Source of the DNA: Microbacterium lacticum
GTDB lineage: Bacteria; Actinomycetota; Actinomycetes; Actinomycetales; Microbacteriaceae
Length of the DNA stretch: 64,000 nt
NCBI RefSeq assembly: GCF_006716815.1
Contig: NZ_VFPS01000006.1
Span: 62,001-126,000, forward strand
Direction: 5' to 3'
In this document: positions 1-8,705 of the stretch, one piece after another
How the letters are laid out: the number at the start of each line of letters is the position of its first letter
How positions within the stretch are numbered: the stretch's first letter is position 1
Notes under the pieces: model-generated
What the model was told of the DNA's origin: nothing
Seen by the model: the letters and a program-made list of their open reading frames with translations, nothing else
The model's database searches: none
Program-made: the position numbers and the translations under genes

Positions 1-970
1 AGGCGGCGTCCGGCTCCTCGCCGGCGCAGCTGAACCGCGCGCGGTAGGCCGTAGGACTGAGCCCCAGCATCCGCGTGAAGTTCTGCCGCAGGACCGCGGC
101 CGAACCGAAGCCGCTCTCGAAGGCGATCTGGTCGAGGCCGAGATCGGTGCGCTCGAGGAGGCGCTGCGCATGGATGATCCGCTGGCGCGCGAGCCACGCG
201 GCGGGAGTGGTGCCGAAGTCGGCCTTGAAGCGCCGGGCGAAGGTGCGGGGCGACATGTGGGCGCGGGCCGCCAGTTGGTCGACGGAGAGGTCGAGGCTGA
301 GGTTCTCGAGCACCCAATCGGTCACGGGCGCGAGCGAGAGCGAGGTGGTCACCGGCAGCGGCGCCGCGATGAACTGCGCCTGGCCGCCGTCGCGCTGCGG
401 CGGCACGACCATGCGCCGGGCGATGGTGTTCGTCATCTCCGCGCCGAGCTCGATGCGCAGGAGGTGCAGACAGGCGTCGAGCCCCGCGGCGGTGCCGGCG
501 CTCGTGATGATGCGGCCATCCTGCACGTAGAGCGCGTTCGGGTCGACGTCGATCTCGGGGTAGAGGCTTGCCATCTTCTCGGCGTACATCCAGTGCGTCG
601 TGGCGCGGCGACCGTCGAGAACGCCCGCCGCCGCGAGGACGAACGACCCGCTGCAGACGCTCAGCACCCAGGCATCCCGCGCGACGGCGTCCCGGACGAG
701 GTCGAGCACGCGCTCGTCCACGTCGTCCCAGTACTCGTGCGGGATCGGCGAGATCACGACGAGGTCGGCCTCGTAGGCGAAGGAGAGATCGGCGTCGACG
801 TTGATCGAGAAGCCGATCTTCGAAGGCACGACGCCCGGTGTGGGTGTCACGACGCGGAAGTCGAAGTTCGGGATGCCGTCGTCGGAGCGGTCGAGTCCGA
901 ACGCCTCGCAGGCGACGCCGAACTCGAACGGAGCGAACCCGGGCAGGACGACGCACGCGACAGTCTTCAT
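1..970 (-). CDS. GlxA/FtrA-type AraC-family transcriptional regulator (3' end cut by window)
   Basis: The minus frame opened by the ATG ending at 970 stays open to the window edge, giving 323 visible residues; families of this type run about 310-340 aa, so little is missing. Residues about 1-185 form a DJ-1/PfpI-like domain with the elbow motif SVCSGSFVL near residue 103, as in GlxA regulators, where the domain is thought to sense ligand rather than catalyse. Residues about 215-315 are a double AraC helix-turn-helix (MSPRTFARRFKADFG, then ESGFGSAAVLRQNF). It acts as a DNA-binding activator or repressor in the cytoplasm. A palindrome 30 bp upstream of its start and a divergent small ORF suggest autoregulation, which is inference. 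The target genes are not recognisable. Confidence 0.9.
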   Translation of the reverse strand, partial: MKTVACVVLPGFAPFEFGVACEAFGLDRSDDGIPNFDFRVVTPTPGVVPSKIGFSINVDADLSFAYEADLVVISPIPHEYWDDVDERVLDLVRDAVARDAWVLSVCSGSFVLAAAGVLDGRRATTHWMYAEKMASLYPEIDVDPNALYVQDGRIITSAGTAAGLDACLHLLRIELGAEMTNTIARRMVVPPQRDGGQAQFIAAPLPVTTSLSLAPVTDWVLENLSLDLSVDQLAARAHMSPRTFARRFKADFGTTPAAWLARQRIIHAQRLLERTDLGLDQIAFESGFGSAAVLRQNFTRMLGLSPTAYRARFSCAGEEPDAA

Positions 971-1000
971 GGCAGGAATACTACTAGGGGCGGCTTTTCT

Positions 1001-1012
1001 GCCACTAGTGGC
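1001..1012. promoter_or_regulatory. 12-bp palindrome between the GlxA regulator and the divergent small ORF
   Basis: GCCACTAGTGGC is a perfect palindrome placed 31 bp before the regulator start and 30 bp before the start at 1042. The position in a short divergent gap fits an operator. No binding protein can be named from the sequence. Confidence 0.35.
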
Positions 1013-1041
1013 GGTTTGGATACGTGCGTACCGTTCCTGCC

Positions 1042-1128
1042 ATGATCCTTCTCACTCACCTCACGCTGATCTCGACGATCGCGATCGCGCTCACCGGGCT
1101 CCTCTACGCCCTCACCTCGTACCTCTGA
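1042..1128 (+). CDS. Small hydrophobic peptide, unknown function
   Basis: A 28-residue ORF begins MILLTHLTLIS and continues with one hydrophobic stretch long enough for a single membrane helix. It sits divergently from the GlxA regulator, 71 bp away, in a region otherwise lacking genes. No clear ribosome binding site precedes the ATG, and the ORF is short enough to be chance. It is listed because regulators of this type often control the divergent neighbour. Function unknown. Confidence 0.3.
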   Translation: MILLTHLTLISTIAIALTGLLYALTSYL

Positions 1129-1207
1129 CGCGGACTCCCCGGGCGCCGGGCGCCGCGCGCCTGCTTCGAGAAAGCGCGCGTGTGGGAGACCGCGACCGCC
1201 GGACCGC

Positions 1208-2296
1208 TCAGATCCCGGCGAGCGCGTCGAGCAGCACGTCCGCCGACCGGCCCCAGTCGAATCGCGCGATGTGGGCGGTGCCCGCGGCGATCACCTCGGC
1301 GCGGCGAGCGGGGTCGTCGAGGGCGCGGATGCCTCGGGCGAACGCCTCGGCATCCATCCCGGGTGCGTACAGCGCACCGTCGCCGGCGACCTCGCGGAAG
1401 ATCGGCATGTCGGTGACGACGGCGGGGACGCCGAGTTCGAGCGCTTCGGCGACGGGCAGGCCGTAGCCCTCGTCGAGCGAGGCGGAGACCAGGACGCCGT
1501 GGTCGGCGAGGAGGGCCGCGTACTCGGCATCCGTCACCCCGCCGTGGAAGACGACGCGCGCGCCGGCGGGGTCGATCAGCGCCTCGAGCTCGGCGCGGCG
1601 GGCGGGTGAGATGCGCGACAGCAGGTGCAGCGTGCGCCCAGGCAGGAGGGCCGCGGCGCCGAGGAGCGTCTCGACGTTCTTGTAGGGCATGAACGAGCCC
1701 ATGTAGACGAGGTTCTGCGCGCCCGGCACGACCTCGGCCCCCTCGGGGAGGAGCTCGGCGAGCCGCTGCGGCGCGTTGGGCACGACCACGACGGGGCGCT
1801 TCGTGAGGTTCACGCGGGCGAACTCGGCGGCGCTCGTCTCGCTCACGGTGGCGACGACGTCGGCGGCGTTGAGGGTCAGGCGCTGTGGCACGTAGGAGAG
1901 GTGGAACAGGCGCCAGCCGACGCGCACGTACCAGGGCAGGTCGCGCGGTGGCGTGCGGTGCCGGTAGTAGATCGTGTCGTGCAGGGTCAGGATGAGCCCG
2001 AAGCGACGGCCGAGCGAGCCGATCGTCTGCATGGGCGAGAACACCGCGTCGGGGCGGTAGCGGTTCAGCCGCAGCGCGGCGAACGGTTCGAGCGCCGAGG
2101 TGGGCGCGTGCACGAGCAGGGTGCGCGCCCCCGCGGGCAGGAGCGCGCGCTGCGCCTCGTCGTGGATGAGGAAGACGACGTCGACCCCCCGTGCGGGCGC
2201 GGCGGCGAACACGGCGCGGGCGAGCTCGGCCGAGTAGCGGCTGATGCCGTCGTGGAAGTCGGTGCGGATGTACCGCACGTCGAACAGCAGCCGCAC
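1208..2296 (-). CDS. GT4-family glycosyltransferase
   Basis: The GTG ending at 2296 lies four bases after the stop of the upstream glycosyltransferase and gives 362 aa; a longer open frame exists but would overlap that gene. The N-terminus (LLFDVRYIRT, then a YSAELARAV helix) and the C-terminal GT-B half are typical of family 4: a VYMGSFMPYKN segment near residue 220, and SLDEGYGLPVAEALELG near 300, whose E-x7-E pattern contacts the nucleotide sugar. It should transfer a sugar from a nucleotide donor to an envelope glycan or glycolipid at the cytoplasmic face of the membrane. Two adjacent GT4 genes on one strand suggest one pathway. Acceptor and donor cannot be read from sequence. Confidence 0.88.
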   Translation of the reverse strand: MRLLFDVRYIRTDFHDGISRYSAELARAVFAAAPARGVDVVFLIHDEAQRALLPAGARTLLVHAPTSALEPFAALRLNRYRPDAVFSPMQTIGSLGRRFGLILTLHDTIYYRHRTPPRDLPWYVRVGWRLFHLSYVPQRLTLNAADVVATVSETSAAEFARVNLTKRPVVVVPNAPQRLAELLPEGAEVVPGAQNLVYMGSFMPYKNVETLLGAAALLPGRTLHLLSRISPARRAELEALIDPAGARVVFHGGVTDAEYAALLADHGVLVSASLDEGYGLPVAEALELGVPAVVTDMPIFREVAGDGALYAPGMDAEAFARGIRALDDPARRAEVIAAGTAHIARFDWGRSADVLLDALAGI

Positions 2297-2300
2297 GGCG

Positions 2301-3524
2301 TCAGGCTCCGAGCGGTTCGCCGCGGTAGAGCTTCTCGAACGTGTCGAGCGTGTTCTCGATGTCATGGATCTCGACGCCGTCGAGGGATGCCTGCTGCATG
2401 CGCAGGTACTCCTCGGGGCTCGCCGTCAGCACGCGGCGAAGCTTGTCGGCGAGGTCGTCGACGTTCCCCGGCTCGAAGAGGTAGCCGTTCTCGCCGTCGT
2501 GCACGAGGTGCGGCAGCGCCACGGCGTTCGCCGCGACCACGGGAAGGCCCGAGGCCATCGCCTCCATCGTCGCGATCGACTGCAGCTCGGCGATCGAGGC
2601 GATGGCGAAGACATCCGCCCGGCCATACGAGGCCCGCAGCTCCGCCTCTTCCACCCGACCGTGGAAGGTGACCCGGTCTTGGACGCCGAGGCGCTGCGCG
2701 GTCTGCTCGAGGTTGCGGCGCTGGTCGCCGCCTCCGACGATGTCGAACGTGATGTTCGGGAGTTCGGGGGCGAGCTTCGCGACGGCGCCGAGGGTGACCT
2801 CGACGTGCTTCTCGGTGGTGAGCCGGCCGACGAACAGCACTCGGTGGTGCTCGCGCGGGGTGAGGTCGGGCGCGTAGTTGCGCTTGTCGATGCCGCAGCT
2901 GATCGGGATGACGCCCTCGATGTCGATCGTCTGCTCGAGGAACTCGGCCGCCTTGCGGGTGGGCGTCGTCACGGCGCGCGACATGTCGAAGGTGCGCTTG
3001 GCGTCGTCCCACGCGAGCTTGACGACGATCTTGTCGAGCACGGGCGGCAGGGTCGTGAAGTCGATGATGTTCTCGGCCATCACGTGGTTGGTGGCGACCA
3101 CGGGGATGCCTCGTTGATGCGCGATGCGGGTGAGACCGCGCCCGATCACGATGTGCGACTGACTGTGCACGACGTCGGGCTGGACGGCGTCGAGCACCTT
3201 GCGCGCGTAGTGCTTGCTGCGCCAGGGCCACACGAAGCGCAGCCAGTCGTGCGGGGGCCAGCGCACGCCGGGCAGCCGGTGCACGGTGAGGTCCTGGCCC
3301 TCGATGTGCTCGGTGAACACGCCGTGGTTGCGGTGCCCGACGCTCGGGGTGACGATGTGCACGTCGTGGCCGCGGCCGGCGAGGCCCGCGGCGAGGCGCT
3401 CCGCGAAGCGGGCGGCGCCGTTGACGTCGGGCGCGAAGGTGTCGGCGGCGATCACGATCGTCAGCGGACGTGCGGGCACGGACTCTCCCGCAGGGTCTGC
3501 GGGGGGTGTCGCGGATTCGGTCAC
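2301..3524 (-). CDS. GT4-family glycosyltransferase, mannosyltransferase-like
   Basis: The GTG start at 3524 (MTESATPPAD) gives 407 aa; an ATG at 3569 would add a low-complexity leader that I consider unlikely. The N-terminal domain opens VIAADTFAPDVNGAARFAE, the usual start of actinobacterial alpha-mannosyltransferases of the PimB/MgtA group. The C-terminal domain has VLFVGRLTTEKHV, then ELQSIATMEAMASGLPVVA, the GT4 donor-binding E-x7-E region. The substrate is inferred only from family resemblance: a phosphoinositol or diglucosyl lipid acceptor and a nucleotide or polyprenyl sugar donor. It precedes the next glycosyltransferase by four bases and is probably co-transcribed with it. Confidence 0.88.
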   Translation of the reverse strand: MTESATPPADPAGESVPARPLTIVIAADTFAPDVNGAARFAERLAAGLAGRGHDVHIVTPSVGHRNHGVFTEHIEGQDLTVHRLPGVRWPPHDWLRFVWPWRSKHYARKVLDAVQPDVVHSQSHIVIGRGLTRIAHQRGIPVVATNHVMAENIIDFTTLPPVLDKIVVKLAWDDAKRTFDMSRAVTTPTRKAAEFLEQTIDIEGVIPISCGIDKRNYAPDLTPREHHRVLFVGRLTTEKHVEVTLGAVAKLAPELPNITFDIVGGGDQRRNLEQTAQRLGVQDRVTFHGRVEEAELRASYGRADVFAIASIAELQSIATMEAMASGLPVVAANAVALPHLVHDGENGYLFEPGNVDDLADKLRRVLTASPEEYLRMQQASLDGVEIHDIENTLDTFEKLYRGEPLGA

Positions 3525-3658
3525 GGAGTGCGGGGCCAATCTGTGCGGCGGCGGCGGGCTGCGAAGCACCGCGGAGCCCTCAGCGAGTCTACCCGAGAGC
3601 CTCCGCAGGGCTGCTGAGCGCTACGCCGCGGCGGGGGAAGGAGCGTCGATCGCGAGCT

Positions 3659-3943
3659 TCACCCCCGATCGCTCCGAGAACCGTGCCGGTGACCCACTTC
3701 TGCCACCGCACCCGGGTCGGCCGGCCCTGCAGAAAGCGCGCGGGCGATGAAGGGAGGGATGAGCGCGAGGTAGAGGATTGCGACCTTCGGATTCAGGAGG
3801 TTGGTCAGAAGGACCGCGCAGAACAGCGTTGTGACGAACAGTCCGGGAACGATGAGGAACACGGCTGCCAGCCCGACGTTGGCCATGACCATGCAGCGGA
3901 CAACGAGATCATGTGTGTTCATTTCTGTCGAGGCGAACACCAC
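3659..3943 (-). pseudogene. Remnant of a LysE/RhtB-family amino-acid exporter
   Basis: The reading frame holds about 60 residues that match the middle of LysE-type exporters: a hydrophobic helix followed by LLTNLLNPKVAILYLALIPPF. In this family the NLLNPK motif sits around residue 125-135 of a roughly 205-residue, six-helix protein. The N-terminal two helices with the usual PGP motif are absent, and the C-terminal end runs into unrelated arginine-rich sequence. I therefore read it as a decayed internal fragment with no expected transport activity. Confidence 0.7.
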
Positions 3944-4034
3944 CTTCGATGTCAGACTCCGCTCAGTTTCTCTCCAGCCTCCTCGTTCACCTCGGCTCGG
4001 CGCACCGCACGGTGGCGCCGCCTACCCTGGAGTG

Positions 4035-4643
4035 ATGATGCGACTGCAGGCCGGCGCCGATCCCGCGATCTGGGTGTCCGTCACCGGCTCGTTCGGGCTG
4101 CGCGGCCGACGTCATCGCAAGCGCGCGATCGGGATGCTGCTGACGCAGGCGAGTGCCGCGATGGGCGCGGCGGCGCGTCCGGGCGGCGGCTTCGCCGCGT
4201 GGGCGATGAGCCAGGCGGCGCCCGCCCTGCTGCGCAAAGCCGACGGCCGCGTGCTCGTGTGGGTGTGGAAGGGCGACCCGGAGCGGGTCGTCGCGCTCGC
4301 GCAGGTGCAGCAGGCGACACCGCAGCTGCGCACGGCCCGCGCGATGATGCCGATGGAGTACGACGACACCGAAGACTTCCGCTCCGCGTATCTCGGCGCC
4401 GGCGAGAAGCTCGCCGTGCCGTTCCCGCAGCGCACTCGCGCGGATGCCCCGCCTCCGCCGCCCACGGTCACCTATACGTGGGACACCGGCACGGCGTTCG
4501 TCACCCTGACGGCGATCGGCGGTGATCGTGAGAGCTTCGGCACGGCCGACGCCGCGCTCGATGACCTCGCGCGGTCGCTCCGCCTCGTCGACGATGTTCC
4601 GCTCGCCGGCGGCGGCGACGTGCTGCGCCTCGACCCGGCCTGA
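4035..4643 (+). CDS. Conserved hypothetical protein, Microbacteriaceae type
   Basis: The ATG at 4035 follows a GGAG-like stretch and gives 202 aa; in-frame sequence further upstream is not coding-like. The protein is soluble, with no signal peptide or membrane helix. It has a charged N-terminal half with WAMSQAAPALLRKADG and a C-terminal half with a proline run (APPPPPTVTYTW) and a beta-rich end. I do not recognise a catalytic motif. Codon use is strongly GC-ending and consistent with its neighbours. Function unknown. Confidence 0.75.
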   Translation: MMRLQAGADPAIWVSVTGSFGLRGRRHRKRAIGMLLTQASAAMGAAARPGGGFAAWAMSQAAPALLRKADGRVLVWVWKGDPERVVALAQVQQATPQLRTARAMMPMEYDDTEDFRSAYLGAGEKLAVPFPQRTRADAPPPPPTVTYTWDTGTAFVTLTAIGGDRESFGTADAALDDLARSLRLVDDVPLAGGGDVLRLDPA

Positions 4644-4721
4644 GCCGGGGCGCCGGCCGGGCTCCGACGCCTGATCCCTACGTCGGTTCCGACGCGCGGG
4701 GGCGCCGGCCGAAGTGACGCG

Positions 4722-6173
4722 TCAGAAGGGTGGCGGCCCACTGTCGGGCACGATGACGGGGGCGAATGCCACGGGTGGGGCGGGGGCGTCTTCGCGGTAG
4801 ATCCGTCCGGTGGGTGAGGTCCATTCGAGGACCCCGCCGGGGAGTTGCCTGACCTTCCAGCGGGTGAACTGCTTCATCGAATGATGCCGCTGACACAAGT
4901 GAGCGAGGTTCCACAGCGCGGTGGGTCCGCCCTTGGCGGCGTCGATGGTGTGGTCGATCTCGCACCGGATCGCCGCACGCCGGCATCCGGGGAACCGGCA
5001 ATGCTGATCCCGCGCCCGCAGGAACCGGCGCTGCGGCCACGGCGTCCGATACCGGTCCACCGCCAACACCGTCCCCTCCACCGGGTCGGTCAGCACCCGA
5101 GCCCACGAATGCGTGTTGCCCGCGAGGCAACGGGCGGTGTCCGCATCGATCGGGGACCGACCGACGAGGTCCGCCGGACCGTCATCGACACCGAGAAGAG
5201 TAAGGGCAGGGACGATGACCTGCACCTGCGCACGAATCGCGCCCAGCGACCCCTGCCCGTCACCGGTGGCAGTGGGGTCGAGTGCCGGCGCCCCGGCAAG
5301 GAGGAGGTCGGAGAACACGTCGGCGCGGACCTGATCGATCCGACGCCTGTCCGGCTCGGCATCGCCCATACCGCTCTCGCCGAACGCACCGCTCGCGCCA
5401 CCCGCACTACTCGCGCCGCTCACGCCAGCCGCGTCACCCGTACCATCTGCGCCGAACGCACTGCCCGCGTTCCCGGGCTCGCGCGCATCGACGATCGTCT
5501 GCGCCTGCTGGGTGAGCCGGTCGAGGATCCCATCGGCGATCACCGTGGGCAGCGTCGCGATCAGATCCGACATCCCCGCGCTGCCCGGCACGACCCGCAC
5601 CCGCCGCTCCGCCGCCGCATCCCGATGCCGGTCGGTGAACGACCGCTCCGCGAACCGTTCCGCGAGGATCTCCACCTCCGAACGCACCCGATTCGGCGTA
5701 TCCCGCTCACACCGGACAATAGCGATCGCCTCGAACTCCGCCCGCCGCTCCGGCGACGCGTCGACCAGCACCGACCCCGCATCCGTGATCACCCGGACAT
5801 GCCCCCGCGTGATCCGCCCCGACTCCCACGCCGCCAAAGTCGCTGCGTAATGCTCCACGAGGTCGCGGGCCTCATCGATCCGGGACTGCACGGTCCGATC
5901 CGTCACCCGCAACACCCCACCGAGCTCGGCCGCGACCGACCGCAACGCCATGTCCTGCGCCCGCACCGCGGCCGGAGACCCGGCCGCCTGCCGTGCCGCG
6001 AGTTGCCCCGCACGGGCCAGCGCCCGCACCTCGGCGACCTGCGCCGCCGTCAGCAACACCACCGCCCCCTCGACCTCACCCACGATCGACGCCAGCGCGG
6101 CGACGTCTGCGTCGCTGCCCATCGCCCCCGAGTACTCGTCCATATCTTCGAGTGTATGGAGGGGGTCGGACAT
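4722..6173 (-). CDS. DUF222 / HNH endonuclease domain protein
   Basis: The 483-residue protein starts MSDPLHTLEDM. Residues about 30-330 are the DUF222 helical region, and the C-terminus carries a CRFPGCRRAAIRCEIDHTID segment followed by NLAHLCQRHHSMK, the zinc-binding cysteines and HNH residues of this nuclease family. Such proteins are multicopy in Microbacteriaceae, where their biological role is poorly defined; DNA nicking or cleavage is assumed from the HNH fold. An alanine/glycine/serine-rich insert at about residues 230-270 is a low-complexity expansion (imperfect repeats in the DNA near 5380-5470), probably a linker. It stands alone, with no operon partner visible. Confidence 0.88.
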   Translation of the reverse strand: MSDPLHTLEDMDEYSGAMGSDADVAALASIVGEVEGAVVLLTAAQVAEVRALARAGQLAARQAAGSPAAVRAQDMALRSVAAELGGVLRVTDRTVQSRIDEARDLVEHYAATLAAWESGRITRGHVRVITDAGSVLVDASPERRAEFEAIAIVRCERDTPNRVRSEVEILAERFAERSFTDRHRDAAAERRVRVVPGSAGMSDLIATLPTVIADGILDRLTQQAQTIVDAREPGNAGSAFGADGTGDAAGVSGASSAGGASGAFGESGMGDAEPDRRRIDQVRADVFSDLLLAGAPALDPTATGDGQGSLGAIRAQVQVIVPALTLLGVDDGPADLVGRSPIDADTARCLAGNTHSWARVLTDPVEGTVLAVDRYRTPWPQRRFLRARDQHCRFPGCRRAAIRCEIDHTIDAAKGGPTALWNLAHLCQRHHSMKQFTRWKVRQLPGGVLEWTSPTGRIYREDAPAPPVAFAPVIVPDSGPPPF

Positions 6174-6293
6174 TGGAATGGCCCCTGCTCCGGACCGGGC
6201 GACCCGTCACCCGGGTCCATAGAAGTGACCCCTGATCTGCGACTCCGCCCCACTCCCGACGCGCCGCCGCCCCGTGAAGCGAGAGCCGATCGA

Positions 6294-7296
6294 TCAGTCC
6301 GACAGCGCGGTGGCGCAGGCGGCGAGGCCCGCCGCCAAGGCATCCTGCTCGTCACCCGACAGGCCCGACAGCATCCGGGCCCGCACGCGGTCGACCCGCA
6401 CCTCGGCGTCGGCGAGCACGTCAACCCCCGCGGGCGTCAGCGCGAGGATGCCCGCGACGAGCTCGAACGCGGTGAGCGTGTAGAACCCGACCGCGAAGAG
6501 CACCGCAAGCACCAGCACGATCGCCAGGAACAGCCAGCCGAGCGCGATGAACGCCTTCGGCATCCCGGGGATCCCGGCGTGCAGACGGATCACGAGGACG
6601 CCGTAGGCGACGACCATGCCCGACGCGACGCTCGTGTGCAGCACGAAGAACGGGTCGACCGGGAAGACGCCGACGAGCGCGAGGAAGACGCCGACGATGA
6701 TCAGGCACGTGCGCGCCCGCGAGACGCCGTGCGGAGTGGTGCTGGGGATGGATGCCGTGGCGTAGCGCGCCAGCCGCGACGACGCCCTCGACGAGGAACA
6801 CCGCGAGCATCGTGGCGAGCAGCGACAGGTCCATGTGCGAGGCGGAGAAGAAGGCCAGGTAGGCGGTGATCGCCGCGGTGGAGCCGGCGAGGAGCACGGT
6901 CGACACGCCGAAGACGACGGCGTCGATGAAGCCGCGCTCCATGATGACCGCCAGGAGCGTCCAGGTGAGGAGCGCGATGATCGCGTGCGCGATGGCGAGG
7001 GCGAGCACGCCGAGGATGTCGAGCGCCGTCATCGGCCGGCCGGGCGTGCGCACGACGTAGTGGCCGGCGACGAACGCCACGAAGGCGACGACCGCGCCAG
7101 CGATCGCGGCGTACTGGCCGAGCGATCCCGGCCCCGAGATCGGGACGCTCCGCAGCTGGAAGACGAGGAGGGCGACGAACGCGCTCGCGATGGACGCCAC
7201 CGTGCCGGCGCCGAGGGCGAGCGATTCGAGGGAGCGCCGGCTCGAGGCATCCACGCTCAGAGCGCTGCGGTCACGGTGCGCGGGCAGGGTCTCCAT
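6294..7296 (-). pseudogene. Multi-pass membrane protein gene broken by a one-base frameshift
   Basis: From the ATG ending at 7296 the frame encodes seven or so hydrophobic helices up to about position 6770. It then degenerates into arginine-rich residues, while a different minus frame picks up immediately with ATASIPSTTPHG, more membrane helices and a hydrophilic tail ending ATALSD at 6294. The two halves together would make about 333 aa. Removing one G from the GG pair near 6770 (minus strand) fuses them. Both halves have coding-like composition, so the gene is either recently broken or the base is a sequence error. The family is not recognised with confidence and the function is unknown. 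Confidence 0.7.
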
Positions 7297-7357
7297 GCAC
7301 ACAAAGCAGCGGCCCGGCGTGCGCGACGACAGGGCGCGGGTCAGGCCAGGGCACGGG

Positions 7358-8266
7358 TCAGGCCAGGGCGGCGTCGATCTCGGCGCGGGTGGGCATCGAG
7401 TCGGCGGCCCCCGGTCGGGTGACGGTGATCGACGCGGCGGCCGCCGCGGCGGCGAGCGCCTCGCCGAGCGGTGCGCCCTGTGAGAGCCCCGCGACGAGCA
7501 CGCCGGTGAATGTGTCGCCGGCGCCCGTCGTGTCGATCGGGGTCGCCCGCCGGGCCGGAACGCGGCTGACGATCTCGCCCTCCTGGGCGACGACGGCGCC
7601 GTCGGCTCCGCGGGTGACGACCACGGTGTGCGCGGCGCGGCTCAGCGAGACCGCCGCCGCCTCGACATCCGGGACGCCGGCGAGCAGCGCGGCTTCGCCG
7701 GCGTTCGGCACGAGCACGTCGGCGAGGCCGATCAGCTCGGTCAGCGGCGCGCGGGCCGGCGCCGGCGTGAGCACGGTCGTCACGCCGTGCGCGCGGGCGT
7801 GCCGCAGCGCCTCGATGAGGAGCGGCTCGGGGCGTTCGAGCTGCACGACCAGATGGGATGCCTCGGCGATGAGGGTTCGTTCGTCGTCGCGCAGGTCGGC
7901 GAGCCCGTTCGCGCCGGCGACCACCGTGATGGAGTTCTCGCCGTCGTCGGTCACGGTGATCTGGGCGATGCCGGTGGGTGCGGCGGTCGTGCGCAGGGCG
8001 CGCGTGTCGATGCCCTCCGCCTCGATCGTCGCGCGCAGCTGCGCGCCTAACGCGTCGTCGCCAACCGCGCCGATAAACGCGACGCCGCCGCCGGCACGGG
8101 CCGCCGCGACCGCCTGGTTGAGCCCTTTGCCGCCGGGGCCGGTCTGGAACGACGTGCCGAACACCGTCTCGCCGGGCTCCGCGCGGCGCGGCTGCCGCAC
8201 GACGAGGTCGACGTTGGCGCTGCCGAGCACCACGATCCGGGGCGTCGTGGCGGCGGCGAGGGTCAT
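7358..8266 (-). CDS. rbsK: Ribokinase (PfkB family)
   Basis: The ATG at 8266 overlaps the hspR stop (ATGA) and gives 302 aa, the usual ribokinase length. The PfkB signatures are both present: the glycine-rich TGPGGKGLNQAVAAARAG near residue 45, and DTTGAGDTFTGVLVAG near residue 250, which contains the catalytic aspartate and the anion hole. The N-terminus VVLGSANVDLVV is typical of ribokinases. It phosphorylates D-ribose at O-5 with ATP in the cytoplasm; related sugars cannot be excluded. Its translational coupling to hspR puts it at the end of the heat-shock transcript, which is unusual because ribokinases normally travel with ribose transport genes. Confidence 0.9.
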   Translation of the reverse strand: MTLAAATTPRIVVLGSANVDLVVRQPRRAEPGETVFGTSFQTGPGGKGLNQAVAAARAGGGVAFIGAVGDDALGAQLRATIEAEGIDTRALRTTAAPTGIAQITVTDDGENSITVVAGANGLADLRDDERTLIAEASHLVVQLERPEPLLIEALRHARAHGVTTVLTPAPARAPLTELIGLADVLVPNAGEAALLAGVPDVEAAAVSLSRAAHTVVVTRGADGAVVAQEGEIVSRVPARRATPIDTTGAGDTFTGVLVAGLSQGAPLGEALAAAAAAASITVTRPGAADSMPTRAEIDAALA

Positions 8267-8703
8267 CCGACCTGTTCTTCCGCGCCGTCCGGGCGCCACA
8301 CGACGACCTCGGTCGCCCCGCGCACGCGCGTGCCGTGGCGGAGCGTGACGACCGAGCCGGTCGGCCCCGCCGCGAACACCCGCGAACGGAGGTCGACCTC
8401 GCGCCGCAGCCGTCCCTCGAGCTCGGAGACCTTACGCCGGAGCGAGCGCACGGTGTTCTCGAGCTCGACGAGTCGCGAGATGGCGGGCAGGCTCATGCCC
8501 TCGGCCGAGAGCGCCGCCACCTCGCGCAGCTGCGTCACGTGGCGCAGCGAGTAGCGGCGGGAGCCGCCCTGCGTGCGCCCCGGCGTGACGAGGCCGAGTC
8601 GGTCGTACTGCCGCAGCGTCTGCGGGTGCATGCCCGCGAGCTCGGCGGCCACGGCGATCGCGAAGATCGGCTCCTCCTCGTCGGGGGTCACGTCGGTCGC
8701 CAC
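8263..8703 (-). CDS. hspR: HspR, MerR-family heat-shock repressor
   Basis: The 146-aa protein has an N-terminal MerR helix-turn-helix (FAIAVAAELAGMHPQTLRQYDRLG, shown here by its key residues H, P, Q, T, L and R-Q-Y) and a coiled segment (residues about 85-110). These match HspR of actinobacteria, which binds the HAIR element upstream of dnaK with DnaK as co-repressor. It starts three bases after dnaJ and is the fourth gene of dnaK-grpE-dnaJ-hspR. A HAIR-like site is present at 12206-12226, so autoregulation of the whole operon is expected from the family and supported by the site. Confidence 0.93.
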   Translation of the reverse strand: MATDVTPDEEEPIFAIAVAAELAGMHPQTLRQYDRLGLVTPGRTQGGSRRYSLRHVTQLREVAALSAEGMSLPAISRLVELENTVRSLRRKVSELEGRLRREVDLRSRVFAAGPTGSVVTLRHGTRVRGATEVVVWRPDGAEEQVG

Positions 8704-8705
8704 GG

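Noticed and set aside
2301..3569. ATG at 3569 as start of the second glycosyltransferase
   Set aside because: The added residues are a proline/histidine-rich stretch unlike family N-termini; the GTG at 3524 is closer to the conserved VIAADTFAPDVNG start.
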